Below are positions 1 through 10,745 of a stretch of 64,000 nucleotides of DNA, piece by piece. The DNA lies in assembly GCA_011033025.1 (NCBI GenBank), contig WFMF01000033.1, positions 434,001 to 498,000 of the forward strand, written 5' to 3'. The DNA comes from Beroe forskalii (lineage: Eukaryota; Ctenophora; Nuda; Beroida; Beroidae). The notes under the pieces were generated by a model. That model worked only from the letters and a program-made list of their open reading frames with translations, was not told the DNA's origin and searched no databases. The translations under genes and the position numbers were made by a program. Every line of letters begins with the position of its first letter. Position 1 is the first letter of the stretch.

Positions 1-125
1 AACGGGGCTCACATTCTTAGAATAGGATTGTAAATATAAATTGTTAAAATAGAAAATCATTCTATATTCATGTTGTGCTGCCATATTCCCACCCACCTGA
101 TCTCTCATCAAATCAAATCTCACAG

Positions 126-1304
126 GACATGGTACTAAGTCTCTTCTACGTCACTCTCATCGTAGACTTCGGTCTACAGATCGTATTCGGGATTCTGTCC
201 ATCCTCCTCAAAACAGAGAAGTTCTACGACTTCATCGGAGCCCTAACCCACATATCCTGTGCTTTTCTGGGTGTGTTCTACAACTGGAACACTTCCAAGG
301 AATTCTCGTTCGAGCCCAAGCTGATCCAAGCCATCTGCATCTCCGTGTGGGCTGGTAAACTCGGAGCTTTCCTGTTTTACCGGGTTATTAAGTCCGGGGG
401 TGACTCCCGCTTTGATGACGCAAAGAAGAACCCGGTAAAGTTGATGGTTTACTGGATTCTGCAAGGAATGTGGGTTTACCTCAACATCCTCCCATCTCTG
501 TTCATGTGGACTACTGATGACAAAGCCAACACTCTGGTTTACGTTAGCATCATAGGGTGGGTGCTGTTCTTCTTCGGTATTGTCTTTGAGACGGTCTCTG
601 ACTACCAGAAAACCGTGTTCCGTAACAACCCCGCTAACAAAGGTCGCTTCATTACCACTGGACTCTGGAGCATCTCCAGACACCCCAACTACTTCGGTGA
701 GAAATTTTGTTTTGCTTTTCTGTTTTGTTTCATGTTTTGTTTTTGTTTTGTTTTTTGTTCAACGAGCTCCAAAATCTCTTCTTTAATGATTCGGAATCCT
801 CATTTTTTGGTGTTTTGGCAAAGGAATTGGTTGTTGATAACTCTCCTTTGTACCTCTTTTATTTCTATTCCCTCTTTTATTTCTCCATTCCCTTTTCTAT
901 TTCCACATTCCCCTTTTTATTCCCCCATTCCACCTTCTCATTTCCCCATTTCATTACTCCCTACCCCAGGTGAGATAGTCCTTTGGTTCGGTCTCTTCAT
1001 CTCTGCTGCCCCCTACTTCAACTCCCCCTGGTCCTTCTTCTCTGTCCTCTGCCCTCTAGGTACTGCCCTCCAGATCTGCTTCCTGTCCGGTATACCCCTG
1101 CTAGAGAAGTCAGGGTTAGTGAGATGGGGACAGGATGAGGAGTACAGAGAGTACCTGGCTACAGTGTCTGTCCTAGTGCCGTGGTGCAGGTGTTGTGAGT
1201 GTTATACAGCACCGGAGAGGGTCCCGATTACAACACCAGCAAAGGAGGAGGGGTATAGGAGCACTGATGAGGATAATCTGGTGGAGGATACGAAGAGTCA
1301 GTAA
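126..1304 (+). CDS. DUF1295 / steroid 5-alpha-reductase-like membrane protein, possibly missing a 5' exon
   Basis: Two coding exons, 126-696 and 970-1304, join in phase 1 across a 273-nt GT-AG intron to give about 300 residues, a usual length for the DUF1295 family. The join rebuilds the family signature S-R-H-P-N-Y-F-G-E-I before a hydrophobic stretch. In related steroid reductases and isoprenylcysteine methyltransferases this region helps bind the cofactor or substrate, so an ER or other endomembrane lipid reductase is the likely role; this is inferred from family. Several hydrophobic segments lie before the motif. The C-terminus has a Cys-rich patch (CRCCEC) and an acidic tail. A good acceptor (tctcacag) ends at 125, so an upstream exon may lie outside the window; Met at 129 is the likely start. 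The frame is also open upstream to an ATG at 75. AATAAA sites follow at 1682 and about 1844. Confidence 0.85.
   Translation, partial: DMVLSLFYVTLIVDFGLQIVFGILSILLKTEKFYDFIGALTHISCAFLGVFYNWNTSKEFSFEPKLIQAICISVWAGKLGAFLFYRVIKSGGDSRFDDAKKNPVKLMVYWILQGMWVYLNILPSLFMWTTDDKANTLVYVSIIGWVLFFFGIVFETVSDYQKTVFRNNPANKGRFITTGLWSISRHPNYFGEKFCFAFLFCFMFCFCFVFCSTSSKISSLMIRNPHFLVFWQRNWLLITLLCTSFISIPSFISPFPFLFPHSPFYSPIPPSHFPISLLPTPGEIVLWFGLFISAAPYFNSPWSFFSVLCPLGTALQICFLSGIPLLEKSGLVRWGQDEEYREYLATVSVLVPWCRCCECYTAPERVPITTPAKEEGYRSTDEDNLVEDTKSQ
697..969 (+). repeat. Intron of the DUF1295 gene, made of a dispersed repeat (introner-like)
   Basis: The intron is T- and C-rich. Around 785-850 it contains a diverged copy of sequence also found at about 3060-3125 (shared pieces such as ggatnctc, ggtgtttggcaa, ttggtt and actctcctt). 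The 7-bp string GGTGAGA lies at both edges (696-702 and 969-975), as a target-site duplication would, and it supplies the donor. The intron is 91 codons long with no in-frame stop, so retained transcripts would stay open. Confidence 0.6.
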
Positions 1305-2940
1305 CGTGGAGGAAGCTAAGAGTCAGTAGTGTGAAGTGGTTTTGGGTGATGTTACCATGTCAAGTGATGTCAGTAGTGTCAAGTGATGAGTATTATAACA
1401 GCTTAAAATAACGAACATTGTATCTTGTGGATAGTATGCCAACATACCATATATAGCTAAGTTGATGGCAAATACAAACCGCCGTGTTTTAAATCATTTT
1501 ATATCTAATCTTGATAAAAACTGTTGCTGAATTAAAGAAGCAGCTCATCATTTTTTACTCCTCTCAGATCATATTTTTCTCTTATTTCTTTTTTTTATAA
1601 GTAATGAAATTTAAATCAGTGATGATATTTTGCATGTTATATCAAAGCTGAAGGAATTACGAGTGACCCTCGCATTAAACAAATAAAGTTATCGTTAGTG
1701 AGATTTTGATTGGTCTTTGTTTTAAATTCGAGATGTTGAGTATTTAATGATTACAAATATTATCGTTTTATTATCATTCTTTATTTCTTTAATTCACCCT
1801 TGCTTTTTAACTGTCTCATGTTTTATTTTCAATGAGTGTTGTAAATAAATAAGAGTGTGTTCAATTAAAAACACCATTAACCATTTCAAAAGTTCTGTTG
1901 TCTAACAGCGGGATTGCTCTTTCCCCTAATCTACCATTCTAATTTGTAGAATCTCTCATGGGAATCATTTGAAATGTATTGCTTATTTCTGAAACATGTT
2001 ACAATTCTCCAGCAATGTACTCAGTATAGAGACTTGAGGAAATCGAAAAGGAAACGAGTGTAAAAGGTAAGTTGGAAACTGCCTCAAGTTATAAACTACC
2101 CTGTTTGTAGACCAAATTTCGAAGTATTTGCTCGCGGTTTCTTTGAATAGCTTTTTTGATGAGCAATTGTCATTTGATGTGATATGCAATGATGGTTTAT
2201 CACATCTTTTTTTTATTCTAGTCAGTAGTCCATACTCACTATATAGCATTCCTGAGAAAATATATATAATTGTGGCGACATTATTGCAATGATTAAAGTG
2301 GAAGATTAGTACTTCAAGCAGCTTTGGCGCGGGCGCCATATCACATTTGAGCAAAGCCTGTAGCGCGGTGATGCTAATTATTATGATGCGCGCGGTTCGA
2401 AGGATAAAAAGTCCAGGAAATTTGTCACCGCGCGCGACAGAGTGACACGATTGGCGGCGAATTGGAGTGGCAATTGAATTTTATTACACGCATGAACACT
2501 TTTCACAAATTTCGTCAAAATCTTCGTCCAGGTCCAAGAGCTCTGAACGGATCGATACAACTCCAACTTTTTCAGGTGGAACTGATTCAACTCATGTTTG
2601 ATATCGCGCTTGATAGCCGATAGTAGAAACACACCCATTTAACTAATCTGAATTAATTTTTACGCCTCAAGTAGGTAAACTTAAAGAATAAAGACAGCTT
2701 AGCATCTTTAGATACAAACATATTGGTATTAAATATGTGATACTACTAAAATCTGATTTTGATCTGATTCCACAATTAGCTATGACCACGAACAACAGGG
2801 CATGACAACTGACAAGAAAGCTGCTCAGATGAAAGTGAAAAGGCAGCGGGAGGAGGAAGCATGCTATTGTTTCAGAAAAAAATAATGTGAGTTATTTTGA
2901 TGATTTCAAAAAAGCATTCTACCATATTTTGGTATCTTGT
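1305..2940. other. 3' flank of the DUF1295 gene, no further gene seen
   Basis: AT-rich sequence with polyadenylation-type AATAAA hexamers near 1682 and 1844. Short open frames on the minus strand at 1983-2638 show no family motif or splice pattern and are treated as chance. Confidence 0.5.
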
Positions 2941-3260
2941 GTTGAAGAAAGCTAACATATTGGATTTTCTGTATTTTTGGTTAGAATCGTCACATATTCA
3001 GAAAGTAATGAAAGTATGAATTTTTTTTTTTTTTTTTTTTATTTAACTAGCCAAAACTCGCCGGATACTCCCCTTTTGGGGTGTTTGGGCAATGGGCTTG
3101 GTTATGGAATACTCTCCTTGTATTGTCAGACGTCGTCTGGCCCCCGCGAGGGGGTCCGAGAGCGTCGGACAATCTTTATATCCCCTTTTTATTTCCCAAT
3201 TTGTTCCCCCATTCCTCGTTGGTTCCCCCATAATGAAGTACTTCTTAATTAAATAGGTTC
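2941..3260. repeat. Dispersed repeat copy with poly-T run and strong hairpin
   Basis: An 18-base T run near 3023-3040 is followed by sequence homologous to the intron at 697-969. It also holds a hairpin, CCCCC-gcga-GGGGG, at about 3141-3154, inside a partly palindromic GTC/GAC-rich stretch that the intron copy lacks. This looks like another copy of the same mobile family. Confidence 0.5.
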
Positions 3261-5374
3261 CTCGCGTCTTAGCGCCCATTGCATCTATATGTATTCCTAC
3301 AGTTATCGAAAATTCCACCCCTTACATCGGTTCCCTTCCCTTTTCTTGCGTCTTGCGCCCATTGTGTTGAATTTTAGGAGTGTTATCCAATGCCGAAAAG
3401 GAGAGCCACTTACCTGGAGAGTCGCCACACTCTCTAGAGTGGCAGACAGTCTCTGATTACGATGAAGCTGGGAAAAGAGAAAGGTCGAAGAGGAAGCTGT
3501 TAACATACCAATACTATAAAAAACAATATAATGGCATTTATCAAGTGAAAGTGATGATCATGTTGAGAGTAAGGCGGGCCTCATTTAATAATGAGGAGGT
3601 TTTTTCACGACAGTGCACTGCTTATAAAAGAATGCCTTAAGTCCAAGACAAAATCTAAGTAAACCTACTCTACTTCAATCTATTTCAAGATGGGCCGTGA
3701 GCTTATGAGAAATCTAGGGTATTATTAGAATTCTAGAAGAAATAGGTACTTGACGTAGCTATAACGTAGGAAGAACGGTATGCAAAGGTTCAAATTAAGA
3801 ACAGACGACCAAAACTGTGTTGATTTGTGATTTTATTTGTGTTTTTCATTTTTGTTTTTGTTTTCCATTGTATTTCCTTAATTTCTTTTGGTATACTCGT
3901 TGAGACTGGTAGTCTTAGCAATAAGTGCAATATCTCTTCTTCGAGCTTCAATTGTCAGCTGAGTTCAATACTTCTATGATGTCTAAGAGAATCTATCTGG
4001 CCCTTCGTTGTTTTGTTTCATTCCAAAGTTCCACGACCGCCCGTAGCATATTTTCTCAAGCTACTGTGGGTGCCCATTCGTCGTTCATGTTCAGGCATAT
4101 CCATGGGGAGACTACCAGTATAGTTTTCTGACGTGTTGTTATTGTAATTTTAAAATGTTTTCCGGATAATCTTCTGAATTAATTGGAAAATACTGCCAAT
4201 TCGACTTAGCTAGTCTATTGAAAAAGATAAGTAGGAAAAGCTTGTCAATGTTTAGAATATCAACTCCAATGCAACCCCTGCATATCATTATCGAGAAGAT
4301 GCTGAAAAAACGCTATAAATGCCCAATATAGTTAATCATTGAAATACTGCGCCATTGCGCCCATCATGAGGAGTATCGGTACTGATTAATTCAGCAATGC
4401 TAGTTGAAGATAAATTGGCAAAACTAGTCGGGGAAAAGGCTGCACCTGCATGTATATGTCCATCATAAGGAGTATTATGAATGACAGAGATATTCGAGAT
4501 AAAATGCCCTACAAACCTACCCGTACGTCTATAATCAAGTAGTGTGGAAGATTATTACAGCGATAATTAAACTTAGCAAGCCGAAAAGAAGTACTGCACC
4601 AATGTGCCCATCGTGAAGGGTATTCTTAAGGTAAAGATAATAATAATTGCCATAAGTAGTCATGTTATGAAACTGTGTCAGTGCACCTCAAATGGTGATG
4701 ATTTAAGTAAAAGATACTTTAAACGTAGCGAGCCATGAGATATAGTTTTGCGTCGATGCGATAATCATGAGGCTAAAGAATTATGACTGATTATAAAAAA
4801 AGCAGATAGTAAAAATGCGCTTACCCGCCCGTTGCGGGAGGATTGTACTGGATTAAAAGAATTTAACTATCCTGAGTCTTACACGTAAAAATAGCTTTGG
4901 TTGTACGGACAATAAAAATGAGTGAATAAGCGATTTTACTGCCTGATGTAATGAATACTTTTTAGTCTAATAGCTTATTCCTAGTATGTAAGATGAACTA
5001 GTGTGAATTAATGCACCCGTCATGAAAGTCTAATTAATATATTATTATAGAATATAAACAAAACGATTCAACAAATGATACTTCGGCACCTAGTGGCATA
5101 AAAGTGGATACTCTAAATGGAGTTAAAAACTGGTATGTTAACAGGAAAGCAGGAAGTGGTTGATTCGTTGCTACTTGTTGAACTTGTCATCTGAAACCGT
5201 CTGCAAATTTGATTGTACCCAGTGGTTTTGAAAGTGGTAAAATAACATAAAATATCTTAATCTAGCGCTGTAGTTGGAGGTTATTTAGGTTATAGCGTGC
5301 ATAGCGTATGCCACATGGTACGTACTCGATGAATCTCAATCTCTGCTAACCCTTCCCAAATTTATTTATTCTGT
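3261..5374. other. Non-coding stretch with degenerate repeats
   Basis: No supported gene. Between about 4350 and 4780 a loosely conserved motif (forms of cccatcatgaggagtatt) recurs at roughly 110-150 bp intervals (near 4353, 4461, 4600, 4757), suggesting an old decayed tandem array. Confidence 0.35.
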
Positions 5375-5670
5375 ACTAGGGGAGAATTGATTGAATCCGT
5401 CGTGGCAAGGACGGCCACCCCCCCCCCCCCACCAGTAAGTGCGTTCTAAGTAGATATTTAAAAATAATAAAAGAGAAAAAGAATAAGATGAAAAATTAAG
5501 AGGTTAAAATACGTTCAAAACACTCATCCTTTTCCTATTATTATTAGTCTGTGCCCCGGAGGAAGTGGTTATCTCCGCCCTGGCAAGGGCGGCCCTATCT
5601 CACAGTAAGTGAGTTCTATGAACATAATAGGAAATAAAAACAAGTTAATAAAACTCATCCTTTTTCCTTT
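5375..5670. repeat. Diverged tandem duplication with a CG-rich hairpin
   Basis: Two diverged copies (about 5378-5545 and 5555-5670) share ccgtcgtggcaaggacgg / ccgccctggcaagggcgg, then cagtaagtg-gttcta and an A-rich tail leading to ctcatccttttcc. The ccgtc..gacgg and ccgcc..ggcgg stems pair in each copy although the bases differ. Copy one has a run of 12 C's near 5418. Confidence 0.5.
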
Positions 5671-6904
5671 TTGTATTGTCCTGTGTAGATTTTCAGAATT
5701 CATTCTTTCGACCACTTTCCATAGCATGTCTTTGTTCTTCAATTATGTTTTCAAAACGGAGATGTTTCGAAAGCGAAAACGGTGTTTTGTTTTTAAACAG
5801 ACGGAAACAAATAAAACGTTTCAACACGTGAGTGGGAAATGGGTGATCATGTGAGTGGGAAAGGAACCTAATCCCGAGGTGTGAGAGTATATTATGAGTC
5901 CTTTGTAAGGCGTATAGAGAATAGTTTAGGATTGTCATCACCATGTATACGATTTTAGGGATAAGGAGTATTAGTCATTTCGCGAAGAATGCTGAAGAGG
6001 ATGGTAATTTCAGTGGTAAAATTAAGTTGTCCAAGATTAAGAGTTGAGCAGTGCTGTTTATACTGTGATTATAAGGAAGGTTGCCGTCAGATTATCTAGT
6101 AAATTGGATGGAAATAAGACCAAAGAAGACAGTGAATGCTATGAATATAAGGATAATGAATTTTTATTTCAAAATAATATAAGTATCTCCTAATAAATTG
6201 TGTCATACAAAACTTCTTTACGTCATGTTTTCAAATATTTAGAACCTTAAAATATGTTTCTAATATAGGTTAAGTCTAAAAGAAAACTGTGTTATACAAA
6301 ACTTCTTTACGTATTGTAAATATTCAGAAATCAGCGAAAGGTGGTGTATGCTTAAGTAGGGGGCCCTAATATGAGGTATAAATCAGTTCCTAGACCCGTA
6401 ATGGAGGCTGCGTGCTGGGGAGATGTCTCAGTCAAATCTACAGTTTTCTAGATGGTAAGGCTTCCGTGGAACTGTGAGGAAGATTGGGGATAGGTATGGG
6501 ATAAGCTGGTTTCTTGACAAAATTTGAGGAGTGACACTAGTTAGGAGGATTCTGTCCTTCGTTCACTCCTTATGAACTTTATTTTGAAACAGGTGGAAGT
6601 AGGCAAAAGAGGGGGGCTAAAAAGTTGCAGAAGTGAAGAAGTTAATGCGGCTGAGAAAGATTAGAACCTGTAAATCCTTTAATTCTCATCATCTGAAGAA
6701 AGAGCCAACAAAACTTATCGTGTTGGAAATTTGCTACTGTAAAGACTGCGCAAAACTCATTTATCATCAAAACCTAAGTAATTAATTTGTTTGCCAAACT
6801 AATAGGAAATACCGAAAAAAAAATAAATAAGATAAAATAAATGTCACTCTATAAACGCGTGTGCTGAAAGCTTTAACTCTTGCTCATTCGCACAAATCTA
6901 GAGC
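5671..6904. other. Non-coding stretch with one short direct repeat
   Basis: No supported gene. A direct repeat of about 47 bp (6195-6243 and 6284-6329, sharing atacaaaacttctttacg) lies here. The A-rich run near 6815-6840 is on the plus strand, so it is not a poly(A) tail for the adjacent minus-strand LINE. Confidence 0.4.
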
Positions 6905-9796
6905 TGTGTGGGGCCTAATTAGGGTGAATTACTGTTCATGATCTTGAAGAGCTGCAAAACTGCTGAACGTTGGGGTAGAGAGGAGGAAGTCTAGTAGGTG
7001 CTGTGGGTGGGGTGGGGAGGAGGTAGGTGTGAGAGTGTAAGAGCCGAGGATGTTAAACCGATGCAAGTCTACTGCTGGGCATTGGTAGAGGACGTGTGCA
7101 TTGTCTTGGTCTGGTTCAAAGCACATGTCACATAACGAGTCTGTGGTTAGACCTATGTTGTGCAGAAACTTCCGTAATGGGGCCTTATTATCCAGAAAAG
7201 ATGTAATGATGCGGAGATTTCTGCGAGTCAGGGAGTTGAAAAAGTCCAGGAATTCCATACTAGCGTAGTGATCTAGAATACTCAGGAGAGGGTTACTTGA
7301 TAAGCTGTCGGTGATTGTGTCACTTCTGGAGCTATACGTGTCTGCGATAAGATTAGTTTTCAGGACACATGTTGGAAGGGGGATGGACAGAGGAATCCCT
7401 GTGACTGCTGCTGACTTGGCTAGATAATCAGCTCTGTCATTCCCTGGTATTCCTGAGTGTCCCCTGATCCAGTAGATATGAACTGAGGCGCATACTGATA
7501 GTTGGTCCAACGCTATCCTGGTATTGACAACTGATTGGCTCTTTGCAGTTGTTGCTGTGAGGGCATTTACCGATGTCAGTGAGTCAGTGAGGATGCATAT
7601 TGATTTGCCCTCTGGATTAATTGATAGCAGATAGTTACACGTCTCTTTGATGGCAGCTAGTTCTGCTTGGAATACTGAGTTATTGTGACTCAGTTTCCAT
7701 TTTAGCTCTTTGAAGGTTTCATGAGTGGCCAAGTCATAAAGAACGGCTGCTGCTCCTGTGTTACCATTGATATGCGACCCGTCTGTGAAACAAGCGATAT
7801 TAAACGACTGCAGAGGATGGAGATGTTGCTTGAGCTCACTTAAAAGTCTTTCATCTGCCACTGTGGCATGGAAGACTGGGGCTTCTAGGGATGTAGGGAT
7901 ACTGATGTCCCAGTCGTGTCCTAGTGTTGATGCCTTGTCTTTGAAGACTTGTGAGTGGGGTTTGAAAGAATTGCGAGAGTTGTTCACTGTGGTTGATCTT
8001 CCAAGTACGGAGAGACGAAATAAGGTAGATGTAGCTCTTTCTTTTATCTTGTCTGTAATTTGGGGTATACCTGCGGTTATCTGCATAGTTTTCCGTGAAG
8101 TGTACTTAGGACAGTATATTATCATCCTGGCTGCTTTATTTTGTACTTTGTATAGTTTCTGTGATAAGGAAGAGCTCGGATTCAGGCCCCAAACATGTGA
8201 TGCATAAGAAACTCGTGGGATAGCTATGGCGTTAAAAACCCATCTGGCTGTTTTTGGGTTGGCACCCCAACGTTTCCCGATAATTCTGGTTGCTGTTATG
8301 GTTGATGTATTGGCTTTGCTGGCTACATGGTCAACGTGATTGTTCCATTTAAGTTTGTTATCCAGTATCACGCCCAGATACTTGACTTGGTTTGTGAAGT
8401 CAATGGGTGTGTTGTTGATTAAGATTGGTGTGTTCAACTGGAACTTTCTCTTCCATGTGAATACTACTAACTTCGTTTTTCCTGGGGATAACTCTAGCTC
8501 ATTTTCATCGCACCATGCTTTTATATGACTCACAATCATTTGCATTCGTTCGATTAAGGGGGGGAGTGATGACCCTAAGATGACAGCAGCTATGTCGTCA
8601 GCAAATCCCTGGGCGGTCTCCTTGCCTGATATAAAATACTGCAATGATGCTATCAGGGTGTCAATTACTAGATTCCAGAGAAGTGGTGATAGGATGCCCC
8701 CTTGTGGGGTGCCTTTTATCATATAGCGTATGAGTGACGACCCTCTTAGCGTGTAAATGACCTTTCTACTACCCAATAAATTTGTTATCCAGTCAATTAT
8801 CAGTTTAGGGATACCCTTATCATGTAGAGCTTTCAGAATGCTATTAAAGGATATACTGTCGAAGGCAGCTTTTATATCTATAAATACTCCTAGTGCGAAT
8901 TGTCCTTTGCTAATTGCCAGTTCTATGGTTGATGTCAATTTATGAATCGCTTCATCTGTGGATCTATTCTTTCTGAAGCCGAGCTGCTGATCATTAAGTT
9001 TACTGTCTATATCAAGTGTATGCTGTAGGTAAAGGTATATGGTCTTTTCTAGGAGCTTGAGCAGGGAAGAAGACAGTGATATTGATCTCCAGCTGGTGGG
9101 AAGGAAGTGAGGCTTGGAAGGTTTATGAAAAAAGAGGCCTGTAGAGTTGTTCCAAGCTGCAGGGATGTGGCTGAGCTTTAGGCTATCAATGAAGATGCTC
9201 TTGACTATGGCCTTAATTAAAGGCCAGGTAAGAATAACAAGATTATTAGATATATTGTCGGGTCCTGGAGCTTTGTCTTTTTTTAGGGCTTTGAAGGCTA
9301 AAGACAATAGCTGATCAGTACAGATATCTTCAGGTGCCGTAGTTGACTCTGCCCTAGGAGTAGCTCCAAGATAAGAGGAGGCCAAGTCTGGCTGAGTAGT
9401 GGTGCTGACAGCTTGTGGAGTTGATGAGGAGTTTCCTGAGTCTGTGAGGGACGCTAGAGTTTCCAGCTGAGTTGTTGTGTAGGATCCATCTGCCAATTTC
9501 AAGGAGGTTGGAAGCACTGTTTTGTGTTCCAGAGATCTTAAGATTCTAGCTGTAAGCTTGGGGCTTTTGATGTTGGAGCAAAATTTTTGCCAACTGGACT
9601 GTTTAGATCTATTGATGCATTTGGAGTATTTCTTTTTAATCTTATTGTATGCATGGAAGTCTGATGCTGATCCAGTTCTTTTGTATCTGTTCCAGGCCGA
9701 TCTAGTGTCTTTACGCAACGCTCTTAGGTTTTTATTCCACCATGGCGAGCGTAACTTGCGATTATTGGAATTGTGGGAGATGTGGTGGGCTATAGA
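6905..9796 (-). mobile_element. Non-LTR retrotransposon (LINE) lacking its 5' endonuclease part
   Basis: A minus-strand LINE carrying an uninterrupted reverse transcriptase-RNase H frame. The frame runs upstream past 9718 through a P-W-W-N-K motif, typical of the linker after the endonuclease domain, to about 9796. There it hits a stop exactly at the border of an inverted-repeat element. No endonuclease coding is seen beyond. The RNase H domain and His/Cys-rich C-terminus suggest the I/Jockey-like group, but the clade is not settled. The 3' boundary is uncertain. Confidence 0.85.
6929..9718 (-). CDS. LINE reverse transcriptase-RNase H polyprotein
   Basis: A 929-residue continuous frame. RT motifs in order: A-P-G-P-D-N-I near 150, FRKNRST near 248, the D-I-K-A-A-F-D motif near 281, GTPQGGILSPLLWN near 336, and the catalytic F-A-D-D at 372-375. 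RNase H follows with TDGS (D about 645), the glutamate in Q-A-E-L-A-A (about 686), LTDS (about 711) and R-G-H-S-G-I-P-G-N-D-R-A-D near 752-763, so the DEDD set is complete. A C-terminal C-x2-C...H...C cluster (about 863-881) is a likely zinc knuckle. The enzyme copies the element's RNA into DNA at a nicked target. The first codon used here is TTG; the real protein began further upstream, so this is a 5'-truncated product. With no stops or shifts in over 2.7 kb, the copy is young or was recently constrained. Confidence 0.9.
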   Translation of the reverse strand: MRKDTRSAWNRYKRTGSASDFHAYNKIKKKYSKCINRSKQSSWQKFCSNIKSPKLTARILRSLEHKTVLPTSLKLADGSYTTTQLETLASLTDSGNSSSTPQAVSTTTQPDLASSYLGATPRAESTTAPEDICTDQLLSLAFKALKKDKAPGPDNISNNLVILTWPLIKAIVKSIFIDSLKLSHIPAAWNNSTGLFFHKPSKPHFLPTSWRSISLSSSLLKLLEKTIYLYLQHTLDIDSKLNDQQLGFRKNRSTDEAIHKLTSTIELAISKGQFALGVFIDIKAAFDSISFNSILKALHDKGIPKLIIDWITNLLGSRKVIYTLRGSSLIRYMIKGTPQGGILSPLLWNLVIDTLIASLQYFISGKETAQGFADDIAAVILGSSLPPLIERMQMIVSHIKAWCDENELELSPGKTKLVVFTWKRKFQLNTPILINNTPIDFTNQVKYLGVILDNKLKWNNHVDHVASKANTSTITATRIIGKRWGANPKTARWVFNAIAIPRVSYASHVWGLNPSSSLSQKLYKVQNKAARMIIYCPKYTSRKTMQITAGIPQITDKIKERATSTLFRLSVLGRSTTVNNSRNSFKPHSQVFKDKASTLGHDWDISIPTSLEAPVFHATVADERLLSELKQHLHPLQSFNIACFTDGSHINGNTGAAAVLYDLATHETFKELKWKLSHNNSVFQAELAAIKETCNYLLSINPEGKSICILTDSLTSVNALTATTAKSQSVVNTRIALDQLSVCASVHIYWIRGHSGIPGNDRADYLAKSAAVTGIPLSIPLPTCVLKTNLIADTYSSRSDTITDSLSSNPLLSILDHYASMEFLDFFNSLTRRNLRIITSFLDNKAPLRKFLHNIGLTTDSLCDMCFEPDQDNAHVLYQCPAVDLHRFNILGSYTLTPTSSPPHPQHLLDFLLSTPTFSSFAALQDHEQ

Positions 9797-9965
9797 CTAT
9801 ATAACCACGCGACTAGTGAGAGACTTTTGCAATTCGCCACGCGCAGCGTGGTGAATTACAATTAGGCGCGAACGCAGTGAGTGTCTAATTGCTCATATAG
9901 TACGAACGCCAGTGAGTGCTATATGTGAAGATCAAAAGTGTCTCTCTTGGCGCGTGGTTATATAG
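9797..9965. mobile_element. Terminal-inverted-repeat element (MITE-like) with three internal hairpins
   Basis: The ends are inverted copies of ctatataaccacgcg followed by an agagac-cttttg stretch. Inside are three consecutive hairpins: 9831-9857 (AATTCgCCACGC / GCGTGGtGAATT), 9859-9891 (CAATTAG / CTAATTG arms) and 9894-9925 (CATATAG / CTATATG arms). The loops of the last two share the string cgaacgc-agtgagtg. The element abuts the broken 5' end of the LINE. Confidence 0.7.
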
Positions 9966-10615
9966 TATATACACGGCCGATTCGAAGTAAGTTTAATTTG
10001 GACAGATTTAGACCCTAGCAGGACACCTTATGAATTATTTATATTATGCTTCATATTATGCTCTTCATATTTGTGCATTGACTTAAGTATTTTGAAGCTT
10101 TTTTGAAGAGGCAGCAATCAGCATAAGAACATAGATTCCATCAAAACGTTCATTTCATAAACTTTTGCAAAAATCAACGGTACAAACAAATCGAAAAGAT
10201 ACAATCACGAAGTGAATATTTAATACACACACTTTCCCACATTCTCAAGAATCCATTCACATTTTAATTATAATTGTACAAGTACAACATGATTGGTAAT
10301 GTGTAAATCATCAGCACAGACCAATACATTGGAATGTGAACACTGAAGGACCGACCAAACAAAGTGTACAATATCAAAATTGAGAACGGAAGAACTAGGT
10401 ACCACTCATAGACGGTGTACATCGACATTTGCAATTGCAATTACTCTCAAAAATGTATAGCAGCCACATTCCATTCTATACCTGTGTTACGAGCAGACGT
10501 CACGTGACATACTTGTCTAACATATAACGGTTTGCAAATGTACACAGAAATTACAATGTGTTGTGTTGATTGGTATTTGGTGTTCGTTTTTGTGCATGTA
10601 TACATTTGCTAAATA
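9966..10615. other. Non-coding stretch, nothing recognised
   Basis: AT-rich sequence without motif-bearing frames, clear repeats or splice-site pairs. Confidence 0.4.
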
Positions 10616-10745
10616 CAGTAAACGGGTCAGGTAAAACAGGGTAAATAAAGGTAGATAAACACTAAACAGGGTAAATAAACATGGTAAATAAACAGGGTAA
10701 ATAAAAAGGGTAAATAAACAGGGTAAATAAACAGTGTAATCATGT
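10616..10745. repeat. Short tandem array (gggtaaataaaca)
   Basis: About eight imperfect copies of a 13-14 bp unit, (a)cagggtaaataa. Confidence 0.7.

Noticed and set aside
7758-8207. Plus-strand open frame of about 149 codons
   Set aside because: Antisense to the LINE polyprotein, with no motif.
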